From positions 23,649,642 to 23,713,641 of the forward strand of contig CM019715.1 of the NCBI GenBank assembly GCA_009760885.1: a DNA stretch of 64,000 bases, given 5' to 3'. This document shows, in pieces, positions 21,642-32,320 of the stretch. Made by a program: the position numbers and the translations under genes. Below the pieces are notes generated by a model. The model saw nothing but the letters and a program-made list of their open reading frames with translations, had not been told where the DNA came from and ran no database searches. Each line of letters starts with the position of its first letter. Position 1 is the first letter of the stretch. The DNA is from Achatina immaculata. Taxonomy: Eukaryota; Mollusca; Gastropoda; Stylommatophora; Achatinidae.

Positions 21642-22382
21642 ATGGGATTTCCAACACATTTAATACAATTAATATCACTGCTGTATCCAGACCAACAAGC
21701 AGCAGTAAGAATAAATGGTGAAACAACAACTTGCTTTGACATAAAACAAGGACTCCATCAGGGATGCATACTGTCGCCTTATTTATTTAACTTGTATACT
21801 GAACATATAATGAGAAATGTTAGAGAAGATGTAGACAAAGAATATTACGATGCCATAACAATTGGAGATTATGAAATACCAGAGATTAGATATGCTGATG
21901 ACAAAGTATTACTGTCCATAACACAAAAAGGAATGGAAAAATTAAATATGTCAATCCGTAAGAACAGTGAAGAGCAAAACCTCCATCTTAATGCGAAGAA
22001 AACTAAATTGATGACAACTGACAAAACAAATAAGACAGCTGAAATATTTAGCACTGAGGAAAAATTGGAAGAGGTGGAGAGTTTTGAATATCTTGAATCA
22101 CTATTAACTAATAATGGAGATACAATGAGGGAAATTAAAAGGAGGACATCTATCGCTCTTCAGAAAGTAAAACAACTAAAGAATCTGTGGAGAGGAACAG
22201 ACAGAACTACAAAAATAAGATTTTTAAGGGCTCGTATCTTTCACATGACAACATATGCCTGTGAGACCTGGACACTTAACAAAACAGCTGAGAAACACAT
22301 AAATGCCTTTGAATGTAAATGCTACAGAAGAGTTCTTCAGATATCATGGACACAAAAAAATATCCATACTACAAGAACGTAA
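21642..22382 (+). pseudogene. LINE-A RT core and C-terminal domain
   Basis: This is the longest uninterrupted LINE-A reading segment, 246 residues. It covers RT regions 4-7 (QGCILSPYLFNLY, YADDKVLLS), the thumb (NSEEQNLHLNAKKTKLM), ESFEYLESLLTNNGD and TYACETWTLNK, stopping after CYRRVLQISWTQK by frameshift. The upstream KAFDCVQ motif is in another frame (21475-21663). The catalytic Asp pair is intact, but this copy cannot make a whole protein. Confidence 0.88.
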
Positions 22383-22630
22383 TGTTGAAGAAGGCTGGCT
22401 AGTAAAGAGGATTAAAGAGAGAAAACTTCAATATTTTGGACACACTAAACGTCATGATAATCTTGAGAAGACAGTCTTGGAAGGGTACATAATGGGAAAA
22501 AAAAGAGAGGAAGACCAAGGCGAAGATGGCAGCAAGACATCGTTGATAATCTGCAATAATTAGCAGCAGGGCATCTACAGAAGAGTTGTAGGAAGGCAAA
22601 GTTCCGCAAAGGATATGCAAATGACTGAAT

Positions 22631-23077
22631 CCTACAAAACTGTGTTCTGTTACTTTAATGTAAGAAATCCTCGCCGTTTCCTATCTATAAAAAAAAAGTT
22701 CGTGAATGCCATAGTGTCACAAACTCTTATATCTCGCTTTCGTTTCAGATATGAGTTCTTTACTTTCTGTGCACCTTCATTCCTACTTTATTTCACTCCA
22801 GCATTTCAGTTAAGTTTTCTCACGCTTTCATTCTTTAAAGTTATTATAATTATTTTTATGAAAAATAAAAATTATCTTTGATTAATTTATTGCAGCTGTT
22901 GCGTTTCAATTTGTGTCGGCTTGGGAGTGGGTCTTGGCAAATATTTTTTCAGTCCCAGAGTGCAGATAAAAAACAGGGGGTTTGCAATACTTCTTTAGTG
23001 GACTCCACCCCCATGGGTTCTACGGCGATCCCTATACTACTAACCCCTCATATCTACATCTGCTTGTAGTAATAAGA
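22631..23077. other. Unassigned DNA
   Basis: About 450 bp of AT-rich sequence with A-runs and no recognisable feature. Confidence 0.45.
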
Positions 23078-23875
23078 ACTGTTTCTGCCATCATCATCAT
23101 CATCATCATGTGCCGTGCCGACTGGCGTTGGCTATTATGCTTCTCCAGAGTACACGATCCTTCATGCAGGCCATCAGCTCAGTTGGTGATCTCCTCTCAC
23201 ACCATCCCGTCAGACTGTCCAGTATCATTTCTCTTGGTCTTCCTCTTGATCTTCGTCCTTCTATTTTTCCTGTTGTTATAGTATTTTCAATGCCCCCTCT
23301 TCTCATTGCATGTCCTATGAAAGTACATTGTCTCTCTCTTATCTTTTTGACAAGGTTTTTTGTCTCTCCAGCTCTTCTCCTACATTCTTCATTAGTTATT
23401 TTTGCTGTCCAGGAGATTCGCAACATTCTTCTAATAAACCACATTTCTGCTGCTTCCAATGATTTTTGTGCAGACTTGCCTATTGTCCATGATTCACTTC
23501 CATATAACAAGATAGGTTCAATATAGCATTTTAGGACTCGTTTTCTAACATTCATTGATAAGGATGTGTTGGTCAATATGTTTCTCATTCTCTGAAATGC
23601 AGTCTTTGCTTGGCCTATTCTGTTCCTAATTTCTGTTCTGCATTTGCCATCTGAAGTTATTACTGCTCCAAGGTATTTGAATTTCTGCACCTGCTTTAGA
23701 ACAGTTCCGTTTAATTTAATACTGCATGCTGGTGGATTCTGTTTCTTAGATATAACCATAGTCTCTGTCTTTTTGATGTTCAAAGTAAGGCCTTTCTGTT
23801 CACTTTCTTTGGCGACTTTATTCAAGAGATTTTGCAGGTCTTGTTGGTTCTCAGCTATCAGTACTGTTTCTGCCA
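23078..23875 (-). mobile_element. LINE-D copy with 13-bp TSD
   Basis: The direct repeat ACTGTTTCTGCCA flanks the element (23078-23090, 23863-23875). The sense 3' end is a (GAT)n tail (23091-23110 as CATCATCAT). The copy is truncated right at the RT active-site box: the apparent AETVLIAENQ is ...TVLIAENQ joined to flanking bases. Confidence 0.9.
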
Positions 23876-23876
23876 C
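23106..23876 (-). pseudogene. LINE-D RT thumb and C-terminal domain
   Basis: An uninterrupted 256-residue frame. After TVLIAENQQDL come LTLNIKKTETMVISKK, VQKFKYLGAVITSDGK, LLYGSESWTIGKSAQKSL, FIRRMLRISW, RQCTFIGHAMRRGGIEN and RRSRGRPREMILDSLTG, ending WRSIIANASRHGT. The ADD residues are missing because the 5' truncation falls exactly there; the first residues derive from flank. The family recurs at 33205-33565, 10268-10368, 5346-5400 and 2545-2615. Confidence 0.9.
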
Positions 23877-24104
23877 ATATTTAAAATAAAAAAGTCATAA
23901 TTTTCTAAGTAACACATTCACATTTATTTTCTACACCTTTCTAAGTAATACAATCACACTTACTTAGCGCATCTTAGATAATACATTCACATTTACATGT
24001 TAAGTACATCTTCCAAAGGTTCTTACAAGGAAAATCTCTAAAACTGATAAAGATGTTAGTTAATTCTTTTGTCTTGCTATAATCCTTCGGACAAATTCTA
24101 ACAC

Positions 24105-24182
24105 TTAGAAAGGGATAAGTCTGACATTTAGAAAGAGATAAGTCTGACATTTAGAAAGAGATAAGTCTGACATTTAAAAGCT
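24105..24182. repeat. 23-bp direct repeats, 3-4 copies
   Basis: GATAAGTCTGACATTTAGAAAGA is repeated between 24115 and 24175. Confidence 0.85.
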
Positions 24183-24309
24183 CTTCAGAAAAAGACGTTA
24201 GATTTTTCTCTTTTATGTCCACTGCTTTATATCTGTCTATAAACAGAACGGACAATTTTCTCAGACTGATCTCCAAAATTTGTTTTGTATAAATATTTAC
24301 AAAATATTT

Positions 24310-24860
24310 AGCAAACAGACAAAGAATCCTAAGAAGACTGTATGGACCGGTAAGAGACCCTATAACACAACAATGAAGATAAGAAGTAACAAAGAAATCT
24401 ACACATTGTTTAACTCTTCGCTTATAATAGCCATTATGAAAAGCTACGGACTGAGGTGGCTCGGGCACTTAGAGAGAGTAGAGGAGGATAGACATAGATG
24501 GCCTATACAGAAGTGATGAAATGGGACAGACCAAGAGACAGACTTAGACAACGATGGCGAGACAGTCTAGAAGAAGACATAAGCGTCTTGGAATCTATTG
24601 TTGGCAAGAAAAGATGAAGAACAGAGAGGAATGGAAATGAGTCTTATCGCAGCAATAAGCCACAGTGGCTCTGAAATTAAGAACAGAGAGGAATGGAAAT
24701 GAGTCTTATCGCAGCAATGAGCCACAGTGGCTCTGAAATGAAGAACAGAGAGGAATGGAAATGAGTCTTATCGCAGCAATGAGCCACAGTGGGTCTGAAA
24801 GCTGCCCAAGTCAGCAGCTGCTCAAAGACGAAGAAGAAGATGAAGATAATACTTCAACAT
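24310..24860 (+). mobile_element. LINE-F 3' region
   Basis: Across several frames the LINE C-terminal pattern is legible: ILRRLYGPVRDP, RSNKEIYTLF, LRWLGHLERVEEDR, WDRPRDRLRQRW and NREEWK. It ends in an A-rich GACGAAGAAGAAGATGAAG tail. The last coding 62 bp are triplicated (24617-24803). A second copy is at 46722-46960. Confidence 0.8.
24617..24803. repeat. 62-bp tandem triplication inside LINE-F
   Basis: AAGAACAGAGAGGAATGGAA starts at 24617, 24679 and 24741 with only one or two base differences among units. It overlaps the conserved NREEWK codons of LINE-F, so it arose within the element or after insertion. Confidence 0.93.
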
Positions 24861-24881
24861 TATCTTTACAGTTTCATTTAG

Positions 24882-24962
24882 TCATTCAGTCAGTCATTTG
24901 CATGTCCCTTGTGGAATTTTGGCGCCCTAACAACTCTCCTGCAGGCCTCTATAGTCTCATTT
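24882..24962 (-). mobile_element. LINE-A 3' fragment
   Basis: CAGTCAGTCATTTGCATGTCCC followed by TTGTGGAATTTTGGCGCCC and CTCTCCTGCAGGCCTCT is the complement of the LINE-A terminus with its (TGAC)n tail. Confidence 0.8.
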
Positions 24963-25725
24963 GCAACATATAAATTAGCAAGAAAGATCGACTACGAAAT
25001 GTTATAGATACATTGTTATTGTCCTGAGTACAATTATATTTCATCAGCTGATCGTATATGAAACTGTTCCAAGATAACAAAGATGGGTGAAATCTTATGA
25101 TATTTTCTGTACAAATAATCGAATTTATTCAGCAAACAAAACTGGCACACATATATACCAACAAGTAACAAGTAATATGTCATCATCTAATTTGACTTGT
25201 TTCCAATAAAGATCGATTTTTTTCAGCTACACAAGGGACATAATCACCCTTTTCCGTTTCTTCTAAAATGATAGCCTTTTCTAGCTTCCTGGCACTTTGA
25301 AAAAAAAAACCCACATCTGAAAGACTTCCCATGAGTTGTCTGCCCGCCCAGGAGTTGTCTGCCCGCACTAGAAGAATAAGACGAACCCCTGATAGGACAC
25401 ATTTAACTGGCCTGACGTCGGCAAATTTATCAAATTTCAGTACTGTTACAGCCATCTGCCGTACGTCAGATGATCACCAGGCGACCAAGAAACATCCTGT
25501 TGTAACATCCCGTCTTATTTTACACAGGCCAAGAACGCTGACCCTGACTGTTTTCATGGCAGGAAAACAGCTGGGAATACTATCAGTATTTCTCTTAAAA
25601 GTAGGAAAATATTCGAGAATGCCGGAATTTAACCAAAAAAAAAAAAAAGAATTTACTGTTGTAACAGAACTACAGCCAAAGAAAAGTAAACCACCTTTGT
25701 TTTATATACAGAATTACATAAAGGG
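24963..25725. other. Unassigned DNA
   Basis: About 760 bp. A short duplication (GAGTTGTCTGCCCGC, twice at about 25332-25367) and an A-run at 25637-25649 are the only visible structures. Confidence 0.45.
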
Positions 25726-26175
25726 CATTTTTAAGGGCACGCATCTTTCCCATCGCAACATATGCCTGTGAGACCTGGACACTTAATAAAACAGCTGAGA
25801 AACACATAAATGACTTTGAATGTAGATGCTACAGAAGAGTTCTTCAAATATCATGGACACAGAAAATAACAAATATATCCATTCTACAAGAACATAATAT
25901 TGAAGAAGGCTGGCTAGTAAAGAGTATTAAACAGAGAAAACTTAAATATTTTGGACACATTAAACGTTATAATAATCTAGAGAAGACCATCTTGGAAGGG
26001 TACCTAATGGGAAAAAGAAAGAGAGGAAAACCAAGGCGAAGATGGCTACAAGACATCGTTGATAATCTGCAACTGGATGCATCAGCAGCAGGGCATCTTG
26101 TTTACAACCGAGAGGCCTACAGGAGAGCTATCAGGGAGGCAAAGTTCCGCAAGGGACATGCAAATAACTGACTGA
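25726..26175 (+). mobile_element. LINE-A 3' copy, 450 bp
   Basis: It starts at the TTTTTAAGGGCACGC codons (the IRFLRA block). It runs through TYACETWTLNK, YFGHIKRYN and KRKRGKPRRRWLQD to GGACATGCAAATAACTGACTGAC. Reading frames are short because of small indels. The (TGAC)n tail is two units long. Confidence 0.88.
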
Positions 26176-26847
26176 CCGCTGTAACAAAAATGGGATGTTT
26201 TCCTGCTGAAATGCGTGCACAACTGAAAAGATGAAAACTGAGAAGATTTCTGCATGTATGAGTGAGACTTACTCTTGTGTGAGTATATCATCCCATAATC
26301 TCGCAGCTTGAATCATGTGCTGTCATTTGTGTATTAAACTATTCTTGTATAAGAATAAGTTAGTCTAAGAAGCTTGTCTTTTTTGTATTGTCTTCTAAAC
26401 CCTGGCAGTACGAGCTGGTGGTCTTTGCAGCCGATGCTGTGAAGCTGTTGGGGCACAGCATCGAGTCGGATTAGGAGCGGGTTACGGCGCCTAAATTTTC
26501 AGTCCCTGAGTGGAGCTATAAAGCAGATGCGTGCAGTACTTCCATAACAGACTCCACCACCATGGGCACTGTGGCGATCCCTGCCCCGTTAACCAGGATA
26601 GGCCTGTTACTGGGGGTACCACGGAGAGGTGGGACAGGGTCTTGGTCAGCTATATTTTGCTGATTGCCAACATGGATAGCGTCTTCTACCCCCCTCCTTT
26701 CCCCCGAACCTAACAAACTTTCACACACACACACACATACACACAGGTTCACCATGTATTGAATAATTTTTTTTTCAGTACGAGAAATTCCAGTCTGCCA
26801 TATTGTTTTCATTCGAACACTTGTTGCTATGTAGTGATATCATATAT
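26176..26847. other. Unassigned DNA with CA microsatellite
   Basis: A (CA)n run lies at about 26721-26745. A GGATCCCTGCCCCGTTAACC-type GC-richer patch (26530-26700) resembles 22985-23045 (ACTCCACC.CCATGGG, GGCGATCCCT), suggesting another shared short interspersed repeat that I cannot name. Confidence 0.45.
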
Positions 26848-26849
26848 TA

Positions 26850-27623
26850 CGAATGTCATACCGAATGTCGTGAGCAAAAATGTTTTAAAAATCAGAATTT
26901 ATAGATAGTGAAAATACAAATGTATCACCTTAACCTGCATCCTTTGCACTTCATGTAGAGGTCAAATGACGTCACTTTCATGTTTCACGTGACCACGCGG
27001 AGCAGAAATACAATGGCGGGCGCTGAAGTTTCGTTTCGTGAAAGTGCTGTTATTGAGTTCCTCGTTAAAGAGGAAATCTCCGCTGCTGAAATTCACCAAA
27101 GACTTCAGCTTGCTTATGGAGATGTGTGTATGGGTGACAGTAGTGTTAGGAAGTGGGTGAAACATTTCAAAGATGGAAACCCGAGCATCCAAAATATACC
27201 TCGCAGCGGTCGCCCTCTAACTGCCTCCACTGAATGCAACGTGGAAATGGTTGACGACATCATTAAAGAAGACGGACATGTCACAGTATCTGAAATCGGT
27301 GTAAATCTTGGAATAGGACACAATGCAGTACAGGAAATGACTGAAACCCTAGCTATAGAAAAGTTTGTGCCTGCTGGGTCCCACAGGAGAGAACGTCTAG
27401 AAAGCAGTGCGTCTGTGCCTTCAGTCAGCTGGAACGTAATTCTACCGGGAGGATATTTTCAAACTTTCATAGCGATGGGGAAAATGTGTGCAGAGAAATT
27501 GAGATTATGTTGAAAAGTGTAGAAAAGGATGTAGCTTAAGGTGATACATTTATATTTTCTCTATCTACAAATTTTTGTTTTTGTTTTTTTAATTTTTGGT
27601 CACGATTTTCGCTATGACCCTCG
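26850..27623 (+). mobile_element. Deleted mariner element, copy 1 (774 bp)
   Basis: Bounded by TA dinucleotides (26848-26849, 27624-27625). The ends are inverted repeats: CGAATGTCATACCGAATGTC at left, complement of CGTGACCAAAAATT.. / GACATAGCG-type sequence at right. The subterminal block AAATGTATCACCTTAA is mirrored by TTAAGGTGATACATTT, giving TIR-like arms of about 100 bp. The full-length family is usually ~1.3 kb, so about half is missing, and the catalytic part of the transposase is what is lost. A sister copy lies at 32321-33089. Confidence 0.9.
27013..27513 (+). CDS. Mariner transposase DNA-binding half (paired HTH only)
   Basis: I start at Met 27013 (AATGGCGGGC), 11 codons after the first ATG of the frame, since homologous proteins begin shortly before the first helix. 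Residues ~10-60 form the first helix-turn-helix (FRESAVIEFL, SSVRKWVKHFKDG) with the NIPRSGRPLT linker. Residues ~75-115 form the second HTH (VDDIIKEDGHVTVSEIGVNL). In mariners these bind the terminal inverted repeats. After AIEKF the frame has shifted: KVCACWVPQ, the expected family continuation, is in another phase. No DD(34)D catalytic domain exists. A 167-residue protein could bind DNA but not transpose, so it would be a potential competitor of active copies. Confidence 0.75.
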   Translation: MAGAEVSFRESAVIEFLVKEEISAAEIHQRLQLAYGDVCMGDSSVRKWVKHFKDGNPSIQNIPRSGRPLTASTECNVEMVDDIIKEDGHVTVSEIGVNLGIGHNAVQEMTETLAIEKFVPAGSHRRERLESSASVPSVSWNVILPGGYFQTFIAMGKMCAEKLRLC

Positions 27624-28827
27624 TAGGTTCGTCAGTGTTTTTTTTCTGTTTTGTTTTTATACTCTTGTCTGTGTTTAGATTTCATGACTATAATCAACTG
27701 CTCAAATGTCTCACCAGGTCTGCCATGTTACGTCACGTGTTTGTTTATTTTTTTGTTTGTGCGACAGTTTTGTCATTCGTCACATTACACTTTCCCTCTT
27801 TTCTTTCTGAAAGCAGATGTTTAGTCTATCCCTAATAAAAGAAAGCACATTTAATAGCATATAAGTTGTTGAGGAACGGAAAAGTCATTCTGCAAATTTT
27901 TACAGATAGGAATGAATAGACAACAATTCTCAATCTGTTTTTTTCCTCTACTACAAATGTCAAGTAAACAATTTTTCCGCTCCATTTAGCAACGCAGACA
28001 AAATGACTACAACTCTTCTTTACGAGACAAGAGCCACCTACCAAATCTGTCCAACTCCACACTTTTCTCTTTCCCTTTATCGCTACTCTCTTTATAAAAA
28101 AGAGAGAAAACTGTCTACTAAGCTGGAGGTATACGAGGTAAGCAATCTTTCAATGTCTGTTGCAGAATGTGCCTTGTCAGTAAATTCTTCCAGATCAACA
28201 ATGTTCAAATTCAGTAACTACCACAGAGTCCCAATAGATTGAGACCCCTTCAGTCCTTGTACTACTTTTAAAAGTGGCAATTTCAAGAGAAAAAAATATG
28301 CCGCTGAAAAGATCTACAAAGGAAACAAATTAGTGAGACTGCGACATCGACCATTCAGAAGAATGAATTAAAAGATCAATTTCTTCAGTATTACTTTATC
28401 AAAACACTTTCACCGTGACTGCTTTCAAGCTCCGATCCCGGTCTTGTTGAATCTGTCTGGCACTCTAAATGTTTGGCCACCTGGGTCTTGATGTCACGGC
28501 GGTAACCGTAACAAACAATTCATCTGGTTACTTGAAAGGTCACGAGCCACAGTTAAACATGAAGTGTCATTTCTTGGTCGCGGTTACGTGTCTTGCACTT
28601 GGGAGAGCACCGGTCTCTTGTCGATATCAGAGCTTTTTTTACGTTAGAAACAATTTTCCCAGACGAGATTGTAAAGAAGAAAAACTACATCTCCTGGAAA
28701 ACCAAGAATTTTACGTGCATTTTATTTCTTCTCTCTTCTTTTGTATTTCCCTTTTTCATTCTTTCACTCGTTAGTCATTTTTCTTTCTTTCTATCTTTCC
28801 TAGTTTATTCATTTATCTATCTTTGAC
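27624..28827. other. Unassigned DNA
   Basis: About 1.2 kb without a recognisable gene. Short frames at 28003-28242 and 28469-28774 have no family signature. A TTTCTTTC-rich stretch lies at 28735-28800. Confidence 0.45.
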
Positions 28828-28997
28828 CAAAAGAGGCAGTCCGCGTGAAACTCCGAAGAGGACATTGTTAAGAGAGGCCAAATTAATAGGCATAAAATCC
28901 CCTGGTGAGGTTGAAAGGCTCGCCGAAGACAGGAAAAATTGCCGAACTATCTTGATAGCACCATGTGACGTTTAACGGCACGGGAAGGATATAAGAT
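28828..28997 (+). mobile_element. LINE-C 3' fragment
   Basis: AAAAGAGGCAGTCCGCGTGAAAC encodes the KRGSPRET block, followed by LLREAKLIGIKS, VERLAEDRKN and GTGACGTTTAACGGCACGGG, ending GGAAGGATATAAGAT. It has the same terminus as 10440-10500 (-). Confidence 0.85.
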
Positions 28998-29324
28998 CTT
29001 TGAGCACTTATTCATTCCTTTCCTCTATTATTTCATTTAGAAAGAAAGCCAAACACTTACAGTTCAGGTCTATATAATAAGCTATTAAATAACAAAATTA
29101 AAAGATAAATAATTGATAATTTGGGTGTGTATCAAAGAAGTGATATACCAAAAAGAGTGACATAACAAAGAAGTGACATAAATATCGGAATGAAAGAGTG
29201 AAATAACAAAAGAATGATAGGTATGTTCAATAAAAATATTTTATAGTGAAAAATCAAATAAGTCCTTCTACCTTTTGATATGAGAGCTCGTCAACTTTTC
29301 TACTCCTTTATTAGTAATACTCTA
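28998..29324. other. Unassigned DNA
   Basis: Contains a few AAGAAGTGACATA / AGTGACATAAC repeats (29136-29215), weakly like the array at 31240-31765. Confidence 0.45.
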
Positions 29325-30395
29325 ACTCTAAACTTATACTCTAAACTCTAGCCATAAGTCCTAACTCTAAACTCTAGCCATAAACCCTAACCTTAAATCC
29401 GAACTCTCTACTATAACCCTAAACCTAACCCTAAACTCTAACTCTAAACACTAACCTTAAACTCTAGCCATAAACCATGGCATAATACTAACCCTAAACT
29501 CTAAACTCTAGCCATAAACCATGGACATAACCCTGACCCTAATCTCTAAACTCTAGCCATATACTATGGACATAACCCTGACCCTAAACTCTAAACTCTG
29601 GCCATAAACCCTAACCTTAAACATTAACCCTAGACCATATACATAAACTCTAACCCTAAACTCTGACTGTTAAATCTAACCCTAAGCTTTATCCTTAAAA
29701 CCTAACCCTAAATTCTAGCCCCACACCCATTCCTAAATTCCAACCCTAAGTTCTAACCTCAGCCATAATCCTAAACTCTAACACTAAATTCTAACTCCAA
29801 ACTCTAACCTCAGGATCAATCAGAATCGATCGAAATTTCAGTCAGTACAACGTTAAGAGTTTAAACTCTATCACTAAATGTCCTATATCCGTCCCGTGCC
29901 GTTAAACGTCACATAGGGCTCACAAGGTAGTTCGCCAAGTTTTCCTGTTTTCGGCGAGCTTTTCAACCTCATCAAGGGATTTTATGTCTACAAATTTGGC
30001 CTCTCTTGAGAATGTGGTCGACCTCTTTTTCTTCAGCCTGTTGTGTTCCACTTGATAGCTTGTTTTGGGATTCTCTAATTGTTTCTTCTCATCACGTGAC
30101 AAACATATGTCCATCTCCTTTTCCTGATCACCCATGAGACTGGTTGTTGTTCAGTCATCTGTCTTATCTCTGAGTTGGTCTTGAATTCGTTCCACTTTAT
30201 ACCGAGTATTTTTTTAATCCCTAAATATTTTTAGCCCTGATACTATTCCCTAAACACTAACCCTAATTTCTAATCTTAAACCCTAGCTGTAAAACCTAAT
30301 CCTAAACTCTAACCGTAAACCCTAGCCGTAAAACTTAACCTTAAACTCTCTCCCTAAACTCTAACCCTAAATCCTAACCTATGGATGACGTCTAG
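29325..30395. repeat. Degenerate telomere-like (CCCTAA)n array, split by LINE-C
   Basis: Stretches of AACCCTAA, AACTCTAA, AACCTTAA and AGCCATAA occur with 6-7 bp spacing from 29325 to 29880 and again from 30220 to 30380. This is heavily mutated TTAGGG-type sequence, best called an interstitial telomere-like array. A LINE-C fragment (29886-30215) interrupts it. The motif type is shared by molluscs, annelids and vertebrates. Confidence 0.8.
29886..30215 (-). mobile_element. LINE-C 3' fragment inside telomere-like array
   Basis: Complement of the LINE-C terminus (CCGTGCCGTTAAACGTCACATAG) with codons for RKTWRTTL, VEKLAENR, WDQEKEMDICL, TEQQPVSW and KNTRYKVERIQD-like residues. CTAAAT occurs just outside both ends (about 29873 and 30220), a weak 6-bp target duplication. 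Confidence 0.85.
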
Positions 30396-30570
30396 TATTT
30401 TTGATGTAATGAAACAGGATACATCGATTATACCTAGAAAAATCTAACCTGTAGATTAGCACAAAATATGTCACTCCTTCGTTATGTTACTCCTTTGTTA
30501 TGTCACTTGGTTATGTCACTCCTTCAATAACTTATTCCTTCGAACGGTAATTTTATACATTTAACATAGT

Positions 30571-30925
30571 GAATACAACTCGTAATGTGAGCCGTGCTGG
30601 TGATTTAAGCTGTGCTGGTGATTTAAGCCGTGCTGGTGATTTAAGCTGTGCTGGTGATTTAAGCTGTGCTGGTGATTTAAGCCGTGCTGGTGATTTAAGG
30701 CGTGCTGGTGATTTAAGCCGTGCTGGTGATTTAAGCCGTGCTGGTGATTTAAGCCGTGCTGGTGATTTAAGGCGTGCTGGTGATTTAAGCCGTGGTAGTA
30801 ATTTTAGCCGTGTTGGTGATTTAAGCCGCGCTAGTGATTTAAGCCGGGCTAGTGATTTAAGCCGTGCTGGTGATTTAAGCCGTGCTAGTGATTTAAGCCG
30901 TGCTGGTGATTTAAGCCTTTCAGGC
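30571..30925. repeat. 18-bp minisatellite, about 19 copies
   Basis: The unit is GCCGTGCTGGTGATTTAA with GGCGTG, GCTGTG, GCTAGTG and GTAGTAATTTT variants. Both strands stay open as six-residue repeats (RAGDLS / ARLKSP), an artefact of the period. Confidence 0.95.
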
Positions 30926-31239
30926 ATCTTGTTATTGACAAAAGAATTCTGAAATAAATCTCATTGACTGGTTTCGTTTCTTTCTTTGACCACCTCGAAC
31001 TTTTGGAGTAATGTCCCAGCTTTCTCTGTTAACACTTATGAAATGAAGCGTAAAACTCACGAAAGCAGTGAACATCTTGGAGGTGAAGTGTGCCATGATT
31101 CATTTAACATGCACATTTCGTTATACTGATGGGAAAGATATATATTCACGTAGAATCGGTCTCTGTACACATGGGAATACATGTCAGTCTGAATTCTGTG
31201 TTTGTGGATGAACGGAAAAAATATCTCAAGAAACGAGAC

Positions 31240-31765
31240 ATAAACCAGTATCAAATATGAAAGTGACATAAAACAGTATACAGCAACAACGTGACATAAA
31301 TTAATATGAAGCAAGAACGTGACATAAAATAGTATAAAGAAAGAACGTGACATAAAATAGTAAAAAGCAAGAACGTGACATAAAAAGTATAAACTAAGAA
31401 CGTGACATAAAAAGTATAAACTAAGAACGTGACATAAAAAGTATAAACTAAGAACGTGACATAAAAAGTAAAGTGCAAGAACGTGACATAAAACAATGTA
31501 AAGCAGGAACGTGACACAAAAGAAAGAACGTGACATAAAACATTATAATAAGCAAGAAAGTAACAAGAACAGTTTAATGTAAAGCAAGAGCATGATATAA
31601 AACAGTATAAAACAACAAGGTAATATAAAACAGTGTAAAGCAAGAACGTGACATAAACACTGTAAAGCAAGAACGTGACATAAAACAATATAAAACATGA
31701 ACGTGACATAAAATAGTCTAAAAGATGAACGTGACATAAATAGAAAAAATGAACGTGACACTCAT
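31240..31765. repeat. ~27-bp minisatellite, about 19 copies
   Basis: The core AAGAACGTGACATAAA is followed by a variable 10-13 bp (CAGTATAAAGC, AGTATAAACT). Copies 31375-31460 are most alike; outer copies are diverged. Period drifts between 25 and 29 bp. Confidence 0.93.
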
Positions 31766-32318
31766 TGTCTCAATGGGAGAGAAATTCATTTTTTTTTTCC
31801 TATTTTCAAATTTGCACTAAAATGTCCTATCCCGAACAGTTTCTACCTTCTGCTGGGAAAAGGTCATCTCAAGCACCTTCTACTTATACCAGTATACGCG
31901 TACACGTTTACTCCTCATACTTATACAGAGTGATCTAGTGGCGGATGAGTGTATGGCTTATGTTGCATCTGACCGCGACTCAAGCACAGCCTCTACATTG
32001 AAGAACCGGCCCAAGCCTAAGTCCAACTACAAGATCTCACATAAACACTCTGTGTTTAATAAAATACTCATCACGTGTGTAGACAGATAAAGAATCCTTT
32101 AATACGTCTGTCCTCTAGCTTTCACACATCTTTTCTCTCTCTCTAAAAGTCCTGACGAAAACCCTTCTCGTGACGAAGTTCAATAACAGTGAAGTCATAT
32201 GGCCAAAGGAGAAACGTTCACAGTGTCACTTGCTTACATGTGTTTAGTACGGTCAGAACAGTTGAATTCTGGGATCAAGATCTCATCCAGCATCGCTGTG
32301 GGTCTTTCAACACGGTGA
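31766..32318. other. Unassigned DNA
   Basis: About 550 bp without a recognisable feature. Confidence 0.45.
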
Positions 32319-32320
32319 TA

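Larger units (their letters stand above)
20744..22630 (+). mobile_element. LINE-A copy interrupted by LINE-B
   Basis: The 5' piece (20744-20864) encodes KIL..II, RLRKKIE and FQARKRIKR, a decayed QAGFRQGRGS region. The sequence resumes at 21522 with RLIIEKCREFNVNLYLSFIDYSKAFDCVQ, then GLHQGCILSPYLFNLY and the active-site box YADDKVLLS (21642-22382). The C-terminal domain follows after a frameshift near 22360. The end is ATGCAAATGACTGAA (22616-22630). The KAFD and YADD aspartates survive. Confidence 0.9.

Noticed and set aside
29325..30395. True telomere
   Set aside because: Units are too diverged, the array is internal and is interrupted by a LINE fragment.
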